This document shows positions 9,577-19,113 of a DNA stretch of 64,000 nucleotides, piece after piece. Origin of the DNA: Actinomyces marseillensis (GTDB lineage: Bacteria > Actinomycetota > Actinomycetes > Actinomycetales > Actinomycetaceae). Position 1 is the stretch's first letter, and each line of letters starts with the position of its first letter. The stretch covers positions 1,505,539 to 1,569,538 of the forward strand of contig NZ_LT707420.1 of the NCBI RefSeq assembly GCF_900155605.1. Reading direction: 5' to 3'. The notes beneath the pieces were generated by a model, which saw nothing but the letters and a program-made list of their open reading frames with translations, was not told where the DNA came from and did not search any database. Position numbers and translations under genes: made by a program.

Positions 9577-10956
9577 ATGGGTTCACGCTCCGATTCTCAG
9601 GCGTGGTCGAGTGCCGAAAAAGGGCTCATGCTCTCCGCAGTCATTTTGATTACGCTTTCCGCTTTTGAATCGCTTGCAACAACGACGATCATGCCGAACG
9701 TCGTTGCGTCTTTCCATGCAGACTCTTGGTTTTCAGTTGCTTCGGGAACCGCACTCATTACGAACCTCATCGCCAACGTTCTTGCCGGTGGACTCTCCGA
9801 CGCAATCGGCGTCAAAAGAGTGTTTGCATGGGGACTCATACTTTTCTGCGTCGGATTACTCATCAGCGCCTTCGCGCCGCATATCGCGGTCTTCGTTCTT
9901 GGCCGTCTCGTCCAGGGCCTCGGAGGAGGATTTATCATCGTCCCCCTTTACGTCCTTGTCGGTGCGATAGCCACTCCCCTGCACCGTCCGCGTTATTTTG
10001 CAGCATTCTCACTCTCGTGGGTGTTCCCTGCCCTCGTCGGGCCCGCTCTTGCCGGATTCGTCGCAACTTATTGGGGATGGCGAATTGTTTTCGGCGTCGC
10101 ACCCTTCCTCGCAATTTTTGGAGCTATCCCCTTACACTCTGTTCTCAAGGGACTGGTCAGTACGCCTCACGGGCATCTGCCCTCTGCGCGTTTCCTTCGC
10201 TTGGCATTGGGTTCAGGTTTGGGTGTCTTCCTCTTGCAGATCTCGGGAACTTTTCACTCGGTGTGGGCAATGTCAGCGGTTGGAGCCCTCGGCTTCGTGC
10301 TCTCAATCTTCACCCTGCCTCACTTGCTTCCGAAGGGAACCTTTAAACTCAAGCGCGGAATCCCCGCTCTTGTCATGACGCGTCTGCTCATGATGGGAGC
10401 AGTGACTGGTGCGGAAGTCGTCATGCCTCTTCTACTCCAGCGCATCCACGGGTGGAGTGCGAATAGAGCTTCACTTGCCGTCACTATCGCAACGCTTTCG
10501 TGGGCGAGCGGCGCTTTCATTCAGTCGCAGTTCAAGAATCGACGCGTGCGCCTTCTACTTCCCAAAATTGGTTCCTGCATGATCGTGATCGGTCTTGCTC
10601 CGCTGTCAATGCTCCTCAACCCGTCCCTCCCGAAATGGCCTGTCTTCATTGCCTGGCTGTTGTCCGGTATCGGAGTTGGTTTCACGCACTCAACCATCTC
10701 TGACTTCACCTTGGGTTCAACCGATCCCTCAATGCATGGACGAGCATCCTCGTGGCTTCAGGTTGCCGATTCAGCCGGCGCAGCCGTCGAGCTTGCCTTC
10801 GTCTCTCTTGCGCTGGCTCTCTGGAGTGCTCTCGGATTCACGGGCCCCATTGCTTATCTCCCCGCAACCTTCATCGCACTTTCGATCGCTGTCGTGGGAG
10901 TCTTCGCAGCAGTGCGAACGCGCGAGGAAGATCTCCTCCCCCGCGCGTCCGTGTAA
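9577..10956 (+). CDS. MFS transporter, multidrug-efflux-like
   Basis: Integral membrane protein of 459 residues with about 12-14 hydrophobic segments. It shows major facilitator motif [14 protein letters not shown], in the loop between TM2 and TM3 (about residues 70-82), and a downstream [18 protein letters not shown] segment typical of the DHA1/DHA2 drug:proton antiporters. A cytoplasmic linker separates two halves near residue 190. The substrate cannot be assigned. It is one of only three plus-strand genes here, divergent from aspS and convergent with the helicase gene, whose stop lies 15 nt away. The ribosome-binding site before the ATG is weak. Confidence 0.85.
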   Translation: MGSRSDSQAWSSAEKGLMLSAVILITLSAFESLATTTIMPNVVASFHADSWFSVASGTALITNLIANVLAGGLSDAIGVKRVFAWGLILFCVGLLISAFAPHIAVFVLGRLVQGLGGGFIIVPLYVLVGAIATPLHRPRYFAAFSLSWVFPALVGPALAGFVATYWGWRIVFGVAPFLAIFGAIPLHSVLKGLVSTPHGHLPSARFLRLALGSGLGVFLLQISGTFHSVWAMSAVGALGFVLSIFTLPHLLPKGTFKLKRGIPALVMTRLLMMGAVTGAEVVMPLLLQRIHGWSANRASLAVTIATLSWASGAFIQSQFKNRRVRLLLPKIGSCMIVIGLAPLSMLLNPSLPKWPVFIAWLLSGIGVGFTHSTISDFTLGSTDPSMHGRASSWLQVADSAGAAVELAFVSLALALWSALGFTGPIAYLPATFIALSIAVVGVFAAVRTREEDLLPRASV

Positions 10957-10970
10957 GTTGCTCGTGCGAC

Positions 10971-12956
10971 TCAGCGACCGAAGCGACGCTTAGCTACCTT
11001 CTTCGAGGCCGACTTACGCTGCGGCTGCGCAAAGCGACCACCGCGCGTCGAACGCTCGCGATCTCCAAAGCGACGCTCGCCTCGGCGATCATCAAAACGA
11101 CGCTCTTCGGAGTGAGGAAGATGACGCCCGCGTCCCCGGTCGAGGCGGTGGCTCCCCTCACGGGATTCCTTACGTGCAATTGGACTCTTCTTAGGCGCGT
11201 GTGCTTTACCGTCGGGCCCCTCATCGACACGGATTCGCAAGGCACGTCCAGAAACATGAGCCTTGGAAATACGCGTCATAGAATCTGCAGTGAGATCTGT
11301 ATGGATCTCAACCAAAGAGAAAGTCGGGTAGATATCAATGTGGCCGATATCTGCGCCCGAGATGCCGCCTTCACCGGTGATTGCACCAACGATGGCACCA
11401 GGCTTGACGCGGTCCTTCTTACCAACCTCAATGCGGTAGCGAGTGCCGGTTCCCACCGCGTGACGAGGCGTTGTCGAAGTCTTACGCCCCTTAAGCGGAC
11501 GCTCACGATCACGGCCGCCCTCAAAGCTCGCCCTGGCAAATTCACCGGACTCATCGAGTTCTTCTTCGCGGCGAATTTTGCCGTTTCCTCGCCGGTCGTC
11601 AGCAATTCGTGCATTCGGCCCCTCATCACCAACAGCATTAGCCAAGAGTGCGGCGGCGATATCTTCAATCTCAAGCGAGGTTGTATCGTGAATTTCGTCA
11701 AGAAGCGTGCGGTATAAATCCAGACGGCCCTTTTCGATTCGCTCGCCAATCGAATCGAGAATCCGGCTGGCTCGGAACTGGGAAACCGCAGCGGGAGAAG
11801 GGATCTCGACTTCTTCCATGGGGGTACCGGTAAGCTTCTCGATCTTGCGAAGTCGGCCATGTTCCCGAGGCGTAAAGAAGGTGAGCGATCGACCTTGGCG
11901 TCCCGCGCGTCCCGTTCGTCCAATGCGATGAACGTAAGCTTCGGCTTCGCGAGGCACATCGAAGTTCACGACCAAACCAATTCGTTCAACATCGAGGCCA
12001 CGTGCAGCAACGTCGGTCGCAACCAAAACGTCCAAAGAACCGTTCTTCAAGCGCTCGACCATCCGCTCGCGCTCGGTTTGCGCAACATCGCCGGAAATAC
12101 CCGCCGCTTTAAAGCCTCGAGAATTCAATTCGAGTGAAATTTCTTCGACATCGAGGCGCGTGCGAACAAAAACGATCGCAGCATCGGATTCTTCTGTGCT
12201 CTGGTGCTGCGCACGCGTCGCCAAGACGCGTGACAAAGCACCGATCTTGTGCTTGTAGGGAACCACCGCATAGGTCTGGTGGATAGTATCAACAGTCGAT
12301 GACTCTTCAGATACTGCGATCTTGAGGGGATTTTTCAGATGCGTCTGGGCGATCTTTTCGATTGCGGCAGGCATAGTCGCAGAAAAAAGCGCTGTGAGGC
12401 GATCGGAAGGAACCGAAGACGTAATGGTTTCAACGTCTTCCGCAAATCCCATACGAAGCATTTCATCAGCTTCATCAAGGACCAGCATTGAGACGTGGCT
12501 CAGATCTAAGGCGCCCTTTTCGATCAGATCAATGACGCGCCCCGGTGTGCCCACAACAACCTGGGCTCCGCGCTTGAGCGCGCCGATCTGCGGTCCGTAG
12601 GCGGAACCACCGTAGACCGGGACAACATCAATATCGCGGCTTCGAGAAGCAAAGTCCGAGATTGCCTGTGCGGATTGCATCGCCAGTTCACGCGTGGGAG
12701 CGAGAACAAGTGCTTGCACATGGCGTTCATCCGAATCGATCAGGGCAAGTAGAGGTAAGCCGAATGCGGCCGTCTTTCCGGTCCCGGTCTGAGCGATTCC
12801 AACGACATCGTGAAGCTCAAGAAGTGCAGGAATTGCCTCGGCTTGGATCGGAGTGGGAACTTCGTACCCCATCTGGGTAATGGCTGCGAGAAGATCATCG
12901 GGAAGACCGAGATCAGCAAAGGTCGTTTCAGTGGGGTTTTCGGGTGCAGTGGACAC
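10971..12956 (-). CDS. DEAD-box RNA helicase with RG-rich tail (DeaD/CsdA type)
   Basis: ATP-dependent RNA helicase for ribosome assembly and mRNA turnover, particularly in the cold. The 661 residues contain the Q motif (YEVPTPIQAEAIP), Walker A AQTGTGKT (about 56-63), PTRELA, DEAD as VLDEADEM, SAT (LFSATMP), then the second RecA domain ending in HRIGRTGRAGR. A DbpA-type RNA-binding domain follows at about 500-580 (RYRIEVGKKDRVKPG, ISGADIGHIDIYPTFS). The last 70 residues are an Arg/Gly/Asp-rich tail containing RRFDDRRGERRFGDR, resembling the N-terminus of the HAD fusion at 61-63.7 kb. The GTG start at 12956 has AAGGA 5 nt upstream. A 150-nt stretch separates it from the hisS terminator, where I see no clear element. 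Confidence 0.94.
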   Translation of the reverse strand: MSTAPENPTETTFADLGLPDDLLAAITQMGYEVPTPIQAEAIPALLELHDVVGIAQTGTGKTAAFGLPLLALIDSDERHVQALVLAPTRELAMQSAQAISDFASRSRDIDVVPVYGGSAYGPQIGALKRGAQVVVGTPGRVIDLIEKGALDLSHVSMLVLDEADEMLRMGFAEDVETITSSVPSDRLTALFSATMPAAIEKIAQTHLKNPLKIAVSEESSTVDTIHQTYAVVPYKHKIGALSRVLATRAQHQSTEESDAAIVFVRTRLDVEEISLELNSRGFKAAGISGDVAQTERERMVERLKNGSLDVLVATDVAARGLDVERIGLVVNFDVPREAEAYVHRIGRTGRAGRQGRSLTFFTPREHGRLRKIEKLTGTPMEEVEIPSPAAVSQFRASRILDSIGERIEKGRLDLYRTLLDEIHDTTSLEIEDIAAALLANAVGDEGPNARIADDRRGNGKIRREEELDESGEFARASFEGGRDRERPLKGRKTSTTPRHAVGTGTRYRIEVGKKDRVKPGAIVGAITGEGGISGADIGHIDIYPTFSLVEIHTDLTADSMTRISKAHVSGRALRIRVDEGPDGKAHAPKKSPIARKESREGSHRLDRGRGRHLPHSEERRFDDRRGERRFGDRERSTRGGRFAQPQRKSASKKVAKRRFGR

Positions 12957-13106
12957 AAGTTTCCTTCAAGTAAGCGTCGCTCAGAGTCGACTTCACGGAT
13001 GAAGCGCGACCCCACACCGTTTTCACCGCCGAGGCTATGCCCGACCACCATTGGGTAGCGCCTCGTTGCCTAGCAAGGCTATCAGGTCAATGCTCTAGAA
13101 ACAGTA

Positions 13107-13138
13107 GTGCCTTCGGTGAGATCGCACACCGAAGGCAC
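13107..13138 (-). terminator. Intrinsic terminator after hisS
   Basis: A perfect 12-bp inverted repeat (13107-13118 with 13127-13138) around an 8-nt loop begins 8 bases beyond the hisS stop, with a short pyrimidine-rich run after it on the minus strand. Confidence 0.82.
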
Positions 13139-13145
13139 CTGAAGC

Positions 13146-14501
13146 TTAGTCGTTCGAGTCGTGCGTAGGAACGACCGAGGGATGAAGATCCTCTACCGGA
13201 GGCTGCCAACTGTAGATATCAGCTTGCACCTGTTCACCTGAACGAATGTCTTTGACGGTATCCGCTTCGCCTTCGCTTCCTGGGAACCATACGAAGGGAA
13301 TCCCGCGCTTGTCAGCAAACTTAATCTGTTTGCCAAACTTCGCCGCGCTGGGGGCAACATCGGTGGGAATCCCGCGCTTACGCAAGATCGTCGCAAGAGC
13401 GTTGCAGTGTTGGCGCTGTTCCTCATCTGCGACTGCAATAACAACGCAGGTAGGCACCTTACGAGAAGCTGTCACTATGTCCTGTGAAAGGATCCGTGAC
13501 ACCAGGCGAGAAACACCAATAGAGAGGCCAACACCGGGATAGCTTCGTTTTCCGTCCTTGGCAAGAGAATCGTAACGTCCGCCCGAACAGATCGACCCCA
13601 AGTCCTCGTGACCAACGATTTCACTTTCGTAAACGGAACCCGTGTAGTAATCCAGTCCACGAGCGATCTTCAGGTCAGCCAGAACAACACCGGGCATAGC
13701 CTCCCCGGCTTGCTCAACCAATGCGCACAGTTCATCCAAGCCCTGGGTCAGTGTTTCACTCAATACACCAAGTGCGTCTACCTCCGAGCGAAGATGCTTT
13801 GAATCCTCGGTACGGATCTTTGCCATGCGCAAGAGCACGTCGATTTGCGGCTGTTCAAGCCCGGCCTCGGCAAGCTCTTCAGCCACGCCTTCAGGCCCAA
13901 TTTTGTCAAGTTTATCGAGGCCGCGTAGTGCAGACTCAACATCATCGACGCCAAGCCCCTCACAAATCCCCTGGACAACCTTGCGGTTATTGACCAAGAC
14001 ATGAACGGGAGGGATCGGCAAAGACATCAAAGCCTCAGCCATCACTAAGGGCAGATCCACCTCATAGTGGAAGGGCAGCTCCCCCAGGCCGACAACATCA
14101 ATATCTGCCTGAGTGAACTCTCGGAAGCGACCGTCCTGTGGGCGTTCACCGCGCCAGACCTTTTGGATCTGATACCGCTTAAACGGAAAATCGAGCTCGT
14201 TGGCGTTCTCGATCACGTAACGCGCGAAAGGAACAGTCAGGTCAAAGTGAAGGCCCATCTGGCGTTCCTTTGAGGAACGTCCGCCTTCTTCTTTCAGCGC
14301 TTGAAGACGGTCCAGGACGTAGATTTCTTTCGAGGTTTCACCCTTGGATTGAAGCTGCTCAAGAGTCTCAACGGCGCGAGTTTCGATTCCCGCAAATCCG
14401 TGAAGCTCAAAAACCGAGCGAATATGGTCCAAAATCGCTTGTTCAACGATCCGCCCCTGCGGGAGCCACTCCGGGAAACCTGAAAGTGAAGTACGTGCCA
14501 T
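13146..14501 (-). CDS. hisS: Histidyl-tRNA synthetase
   Basis: Class II synthetase that charges tRNA-His. The 451-residue protein has the family's usual N-terminal LSGFPEWLPQGR, motif 2 as KVWRGERPQDGRFREFTQAD (about residues 114-133), the HisA region GLDYYTGSVYE (about 284-294), motif 3 around YPGVGLSIGVSRL and a C-terminal anticodon-binding domain. AGGA lies close to the ATG at 14501. It sits 45 nt downstream of the MBL-fold hydrolase gene, the same neighbour order as hisS and Rv2581c in M. tuberculosis. Confidence 0.95.
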   Translation of the reverse strand: MARTSLSGFPEWLPQGRIVEQAILDHIRSVFELHGFAGIETRAVETLEQLQSKGETSKEIYVLDRLQALKEEGGRSSKERQMGLHFDLTVPFARYVIENANELDFPFKRYQIQKVWRGERPQDGRFREFTQADIDVVGLGELPFHYEVDLPLVMAEALMSLPIPPVHVLVNNRKVVQGICEGLGVDDVESALRGLDKLDKIGPEGVAEELAEAGLEQPQIDVLLRMAKIRTEDSKHLRSEVDALGVLSETLTQGLDELCALVEQAGEAMPGVVLADLKIARGLDYYTGSVYESEIVGHEDLGSICSGGRYDSLAKDGKRSYPGVGLSIGVSRLVSRILSQDIVTASRKVPTCVVIAVADEEQRQHCNALATILRKRGIPTDVAPSAAKFGKQIKFADKRGIPFVWFPGSEGEADTVKDIRSGEQVQADIYSWQPPVEDLHPSVVPTHDSND

Positions 14502-14546
14502 GAGTCCTATTCTTTCACGCGCCGGCTCACATGTCGGCGCAAGTAA

Positions 14547-15320
14547 CTAACCGATGCTTCGAGCGCGCCTAATGTAGGTATTCGTCTCCAGCTCATCTCC
14601 CATGGTCGTTGCAACCGAGTGCCCTGGGAAGAGGATTGTCTGCGGATCGATCACATTGGCGAGCGTACGCAAGGAGTGACGCATCTGGGTCTCATCACCG
14701 CCGGGCATATCGGTTCTGCCAACAGAGCCCGCGAAAATAACGTCACCACTGAGCGCCCAAGGAACAACAACCTCGGTATCGAGCGCACGAGTGCTGTTCC
14801 AGAACACAGTGAGTTCCGATGCGCTCAAGAAGAGCGCCGAACCTTCGGTGTGCCCAGGGGCGGGAAGCATACGCAAGTAAACACCGCGAACGTACTCGAA
14901 AGTATCGACTGGACATTCCTTAACGAGCGCGGGCTTCACCCACGGCGCATTCACTTCCTCAGGAAGCGGAAGGCTCACATGCGAGGCCGGATCATCCAAA
15001 CGGTACACGTCAGGACCCGGGATCCACACCGGAGCGGGACCATCTGGTGCCCACGAGGCGATCTCTGCGCAATCCCAGACATGGTCAGCATGACCGTGTG
15101 TCGCCAGTACTGCACCCACGTAGGCGTTATCTTCTTCCAGCGCCTCTCGAATATTTTCGCGAGCACCAAAAGAAGGGTCGACAACAAGAGATTGAACCGG
15201 TTCGTTACCTTCGCTTCTGGGCGAAATGACATAGCAATTCGCACCATAGAAGGGCGTCGGGATCACATGGATCCGAATTCCCTGGCTCACGAGAGCGTCG
15301 AGGAAATCTGATCGAACCAT
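14547..15320 (-). CDS. Metallo-beta-lactamase-fold hydrolase (glyoxalase II-like)
   Basis: Cytoplasmic MBL-fold hydrolase of 257 residues. The metal-binding signature THGHADHVWD (about residues 74-83) is intact, a second ligand His is in LPAPGHTEGSALF, an Asp ligand is in LSGDVIFAGSVGRTD, and the last His is in ILFPGHS. This pattern resembles hydroxyacylglutathione hydrolases, although actinobacteria lack glutathione, so the substrate is probably another thioester. The gene overlaps the end of the DUF349 gene by 34 nt. An alternative GTG at 15290 would give the more typical GTGA overlap, but neither start has a clear ribosome site. Confidence 0.88.
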   Translation of the reverse strand: MVRSDFLDALVSQGIRIHVIPTPFYGANCYVISPRSEGNEPVQSLVVDPSFGARENIREALEEDNAYVGAVLATHGHADHVWDCAEIASWAPDGPAPVWIPGPDVYRLDDPASHVSLPLPEEVNAPWVKPALVKECPVDTFEYVRGVYLRMLPAPGHTEGSALFLSASELTVFWNSTRALDTEVVVPWALSGDVIFAGSVGRTDMPGGDETQMRHSLRTLANVIDPQTILFPGHSVATTMGDELETNTYIRRARSIG

Positions 15321-16600
15321 GCCTTCTTGGTTTCCAAGGCCTGCGTCAACTCACGAACGCGAGCATCGTCGCCTTCAGCCTTTGCGGCCTCGAGTTCTTC
15401 ACGCAACTGCTCAAGTTGTTCTTCAAGCTGTCCAAGCATTCCCGTTGCACGCGCACGAGTTTCGGGGTTCGTTCGACGCCACTCAGCTTCTTCCGCCTGG
15501 CGCAAAGCATCTTCAACGGCGCGCAGTCGAGACTCGATCTTTCGGAAGTACTCAGAAGGAACACGACCGATCTCTGCCCAACGATCCTGAATCGAACGAA
15601 GCGTGGACTTGGCTTCCTCGTGGTTCGTGATGGGAAGCAGCGCCTCAGCTTCCTTGAGGAGCTCTTCCTTTGCACTCAAGTTCGCCTGGTACTCGGAATC
15701 AACCGCAAGGTCATTACGGTGACGAGCATCAAAGAAGGCCTGCTGTGCGGAGCGGAATCGCGCCCACAGTGCATCGTCCTCGCGGCGGGATGCTCGCGGA
15801 GCGCGCTTCCACTGTTCCATCAGATCACGGAAGGCAGCAGAAGTTTCACCCCAGTTGGTGGAATCCTTTAGCGCCTCGGCACGAGCAATAATCTCTTCCT
15901 TCACGCGCTTGGCTTGACCTTGACGCTCATCAAGTTCAGAGAAGTACTGACGACGTCGGCGGTCGAACTGCGTACGGGTTGCCGAGAAACGCTTCCATAG
16001 TTCGTCCTCAGTGCTCTTATCGAGGCGCGGACCCCTGCGCTGCATCTGCTTCCATTCTTCGAGGAGATCACGAAGCAGCTGACCTGATTGTTTCCAGTGA
16101 ATCTTCGAAGATTCCTTGGCCAAAATCGCTTCAGCGCGCTCGACCAGCGAGGTACGTTCGGCAAGTGCCTGTTCCTTTGCAAGGCGACGTTCTTCCTTCG
16201 CCTCTTCCTTACGCGCCTGGGCGCGCTCTTCAACAGCATTTACGCGCGCGCGCAATGCAGGCAAATCACCGATTGCGTTAGGGAGGGCAACAGCCTCCTT
16301 GAGGGTCGCCAAAGTCTGGTCGATTTCCTTGGGACCAAGTGAAGCCAGTCGATCTTCAAAAAGCTTGATCGTAGCTTCAAGATCCGCATAACGACGCGTA
16401 TACAGAGCAAAGGGATCTGTAGGCAGGCCTTCGGGGAAAGAGCCAATCATGCGCTCTTCTTCGCCGTCCTTAACCCACACATTTCCCTGCGAGTCAATCC
16501 GACCAAAATCGGTCGACATTTCCGGGACTCCTGGTTGTTCGACAGTACGTGCAGCGGCAACTTCAGGCTCAACGGCCTGCGGTTCAGGCGAAGTGGTCAC
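15287..16600 (-). CDS. DUF349 repeat, coiled-coil protein
   Basis: A 437-residue, very charged protein with at least three DUF349 repeats, recognisable by recurring W-x5-LL-LL-EWK and WARFRSAQQAFFDARH-type segments between about residues 140 and 370, and a coiled-coil C-terminus (EQLEQLREELEAAKAEGDD). DUF349 proteins are bacterial cytoplasmic proteins without an assigned enzymatic activity; actinobacterial members commonly sit near rel and hisS. I chose the GTG at 16600 because AAGGA lies 5 nt upstream; an open frame extends 19 codons further. Function remains unknown; a structural or RNA-associated role would be a guess. Confidence 0.82.
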   Translation of the reverse strand: MTTSPEPQAVEPEVAAARTVEQPGVPEMSTDFGRIDSQGNVWVKDGEEERMIGSFPEGLPTDPFALYTRRYADLEATIKLFEDRLASLGPKEIDQTLATLKEAVALPNAIGDLPALRARVNAVEERAQARKEEAKEERRLAKEQALAERTSLVERAEAILAKESSKIHWKQSGQLLRDLLEEWKQMQRRGPRLDKSTEDELWKRFSATRTQFDRRRRQYFSELDERQGQAKRVKEEIIARAEALKDSTNWGETSAAFRDLMEQWKRAPRASRREDDALWARFRSAQQAFFDARHRNDLAVDSEYQANLSAKEELLKEAEALLPITNHEEAKSTLRSIQDRWAEIGRVPSEYFRKIESRLRAVEDALRQAEEAEWRRTNPETRARATGMLGQLEEQLEQLREELEAAKAEGDDARVRELTQALETKKAWFDQISSTLS

Positions 16601-16761
16601 GATATTCCTTAGAGGTTGGGACAGTTTCCCATCCGACGCGGTGCGTGGGGGCTCCACACAGGCATACCTTCAACGGTACGCATCCATCCTAAATGAAATA
16701 GCCGCCAAACTCATAAAAAAAGGTGTGACGTTTCACTAGGATTCCACGAAGCGATACGCAG

Positions 16762-19071
16762 TTACTGTGCCGCCGAGGTCGATACTCGCACCGCTTCGAA
16801 AACCCCGTCAACCCGACGCAAAGCAGATAGCACGGCATTGAGGTGACTGATCTCTGCCAATTCAAAGCTGAAACGCGCCGTTGCAACTTGATCTCGCGTA
16901 GACACCGTCGATGCCGAAAGAATGTTCACGCGATAATCGGTCATGACCTTCGTCATATCAGCCAGGAGTCCTGGCCTATCCAAGGCTTTCGTCTGAATCT
17001 GAACGAGATACTGGGCTTGTGAGTGTTCACCGCTCCATGACACTTCCACGAAGCGCTCCGGATGCAGCCCCTGGAGACGGATCGCATTGGGGCATGAACT
17101 CTGATGAACTGACACGCCCTGGCCGCGGGTGATGAAGCCGATAATCTCGTCGCCCGGTACTGGCGTGCAACACCTCGCAAGCTTGACCCAAACGTCGTTG
17201 GCATTCATGCCCGCGACCGAGACGCCCTGTCCCTTCGCGCTGTACTCGCCAATTGTCGAACGATGGCTTCCGGGGGTGATTGCCTCGGAGAGAGTCTCCT
17301 CTGTTCCGTCTCCCCCACCAAGGTTTTCAACGAGCTTCGTGACGACGCTTTGTGCGGAAATATGGCCGTCGCCAACCGCTGCATAGAGTCCAGAAATATC
17401 GGGATATCCCAAAGACGTAGCAACAGAGAGCAATGAGTCATGACTCATCAAACGTTGCAGAGGCAAGTTCTGCTTACGCATAGCACGCGCAATGTGTTCC
17501 TTGCCCGCCTCGACGGCCTCTTCCTTACGCTCACGCGAGAACCAGCCCTTGATTTTTGAGCGTGCTCGTGGCGATGCAACAAAGGCCAACCAGTCTCGCG
17601 ACGGACCCGCTTTATCAGATTTTGAAGTGACAACTTCAACGGTCTGGCCCGATTCAAGTCGCGTGTCAAGAGGCACGAGGCGCCCATTGACCTTCGCACC
17701 GACCGTGTGGTGGCCGACTTCGGTATGCACCGTGTAGGCGAAATCAACCGGTGTTGCCCCTCGCGGAAGGACAACGACTTCACCTTTGGGGGTAAAGACA
17801 TAAACTTCTTCGCCGGAAATCTCGTAGCGAAGAGAATCTAAGAATTCTTCGGGATCGCCGGTTTCCCGTTCCATATCGACGAGTGCACGAAGCCAGTTCA
17901 TCTGTTCGTCAGCACTCATTCGATCCGACTCAAGCGAATTCGCGTTCGGATTCTGCTTGTACTTCCAGTGTGCGGCAACGCCGTGCTCGGCGTGCTCGTG
18001 CATTTCGTAGGTGCGGATCTGAATCTCGACCGGACGCCCACCGGGACCAATCACCGTCGTATGCAACGACTGATAGAAGTTGAACTTTGGCATGGCGATA
18101 TAGTCTTTGAAACGCCCGGGAATAGGGTTCCACCGGCCGTGAAGCGCTCCCAAAACCGCATAACAGTCGCGAACTGTCTCAACCAGCACGCGCACCGCGA
18201 CCAGATCAAAGATCTCATCGAAGGCTTTATTACGAACGATCATCTTTTGATAGATCGAATAGTGGTTTTTAGGTCGCCCGCTCACGGTACCTTGAGTTCC
18301 GGACCTGCGTAGATCTTCTTCAATCTGGGTGATTACTTCGCGTAGGTAAACGTCTCGCTCGGGAGCGCGCTCGGCAACGAGATGATCGATTTCCTCGTAG
18401 ATTTCGGGATAGAGGACCTTGAAGGAGCGTTCTTCAAGCTCCCATTTGATCATGTTCATTCCGAGGCGGTGTGCCAGCGGAGCGTAAATCTCAAGCGTTT
18501 CGCGCGCCTTCTTCTTCGCGGATTCGACAGGTACGAAACGCCACGTGCGGGCATTGTGGAGGCGATCAGCAAGTTTGATGAGCAAAACACGGATGTCACG
18601 ACTCATCGCGATGATCATTTTGCGCAGAGTCTCCGACTGGGCGTTTGCTCCGTAACGGATTTTGTCGAGCTTTGTCACGCCGTCGACGAGCTGTGCAATT
18701 GCGGGACCAAAATCTGCGGTGAGTTGTTCCAAGCTGTAGTCGGTGTCTTCAACAGTGTCGTGCAAAAGAGCCGCAGCAAGCGTTGGCGAGGTCATACCAA
18801 CCTCAGCCAAAATCGTGGCGACGGCTACCGGGTGAGTAATGTAAGGTTCCCCGCTCTTACGCATTTGACCGCGATGGGCTTTTTCTGCCGTATGATACGC
18901 TCGCTCGATCAGTGAAATATCGGCTTTCGGGTGATTTGCACGTAAAGCACGAATCAGAGGTTCAATCTCGGGTGTCGTCGTCTTTGAACGAGCACCGAAC
19001 CATACAAGTCCTGAACGCACACGTGACCCGGCCGCGGGCGGCCGGGTCACATCGTCTTTTTGCTCACTCAT
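16762..19071 (-). CDS. rel: Bifunctional (p)ppGpp synthetase/hydrolase Rel
   Basis: Long RSH protein of 769 residues that makes and degrades the alarmone (p)ppGpp. The hydrolase domain has an intact HDTVED (104-109). The synthetase domain has GRFKDYIAMPKFN, the RFKD form found in bifunctional enzymes, and YQSLHTTV. These are followed by a TGS domain (VYVFTPKGEVVVLPRGATPVDFAY), a zinc-finger-like region (LARCCTPVPGDEIIGF, SSCPN) and a C-terminal ACT domain. The upstream gene is apt, 42 nt away. GAGGA directly abuts the ATG, leaving no spacing, while TATCAT lies six bases further upstream, so a leaderless transcript is possible. A perfect inverted repeat occupies codons 8-17. Confidence 0.96.
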   Translation of the reverse strand: MSEQKDDVTRPPAAGSRVRSGLVWFGARSKTTTPEIEPLIRALRANHPKADISLIERAYHTAEKAHRGQMRKSGEPYITHPVAVATILAEVGMTSPTLAAALLHDTVEDTDYSLEQLTADFGPAIAQLVDGVTKLDKIRYGANAQSETLRKMIIAMSRDIRVLLIKLADRLHNARTWRFVPVESAKKKARETLEIYAPLAHRLGMNMIKWELEERSFKVLYPEIYEEIDHLVAERAPERDVYLREVITQIEEDLRRSGTQGTVSGRPKNHYSIYQKMIVRNKAFDEIFDLVAVRVLVETVRDCYAVLGALHGRWNPIPGRFKDYIAMPKFNFYQSLHTTVIGPGGRPVEIQIRTYEMHEHAEHGVAAHWKYKQNPNANSLESDRMSADEQMNWLRALVDMERETGDPEEFLDSLRYEISGEEVYVFTPKGEVVVLPRGATPVDFAYTVHTEVGHHTVGAKVNGRLVPLDTRLESGQTVEVVTSKSDKAGPSRDWLAFVASPRARSKIKGWFSRERKEEAVEAGKEHIARAMRKQNLPLQRLMSHDSLLSVATSLGYPDISGLYAAVGDGHISAQSVVTKLVENLGGGDGTEETLSEAITPGSHRSTIGEYSAKGQGVSVAGMNANDVWVKLARCCTPVPGDEIIGFITRGQGVSVHQSSCPNAIRLQGLHPERFVEVSWSGEHSQAQYLVQIQTKALDRPGLLADMTKVMTDYRVNILSASTVSTRDQVATARFSFELAEISHLNAVLSALRRVDGVFEAVRVSTSAAQ
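19023..19050 (-). other. Perfect 13-bp inverted repeat in the rel 5' coding region
   Basis: Bases 19023-19035 and 19038-19050 are exact reverse complements separated by two bases, and almost all are G or C. On the rel mRNA the hairpin would begin 21 nt after the start codon. The encoded residues (VTRPPAAGSRV) belong to a variable N-terminal extension, so protein constraint alone does not obviously explain it. It could control translation or transcription, or be chance in a GC-rich stretch. Confidence 0.6.
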
Positions 19072-19077
19072 TCCTCA

Positions 19078-19083
19078 ATGATA
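19078..19083 (-). promoter_or_regulatory. Possible -10 box for a leaderless rel transcript
   Basis: TATCAT on the minus strand ends six bases before the rel ATG, which would place initiation at or next to the A of the start codon. The -35 match (CTTTCA, 17 bases upstream) is weak. The site lies in the apt-rel gap, so rel could also be read from the sec/apt transcript. Confidence 0.35.
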
Positions 19084-19113
19084 CAAGTGATCTGCGGGAA
19101 TGAAAGGCCCGAA

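Noticed and set aside
12957..13106. Long leader of the RNA helicase gene checked for a cold-shock or autoregulatory element
   Set aside because: No stable or recognisable structure could be identified by eye.
14519..14540. Six-bp GC hairpin between hisS and the MBL hydrolase
   Set aside because: Short stem, long loop and no T run; could be chance.
16725..16736. Possible terminator after rel (short stem followed by six T on the minus strand)
   Set aside because: The stem is only four base pairs; the T run alone is not enough to call it.
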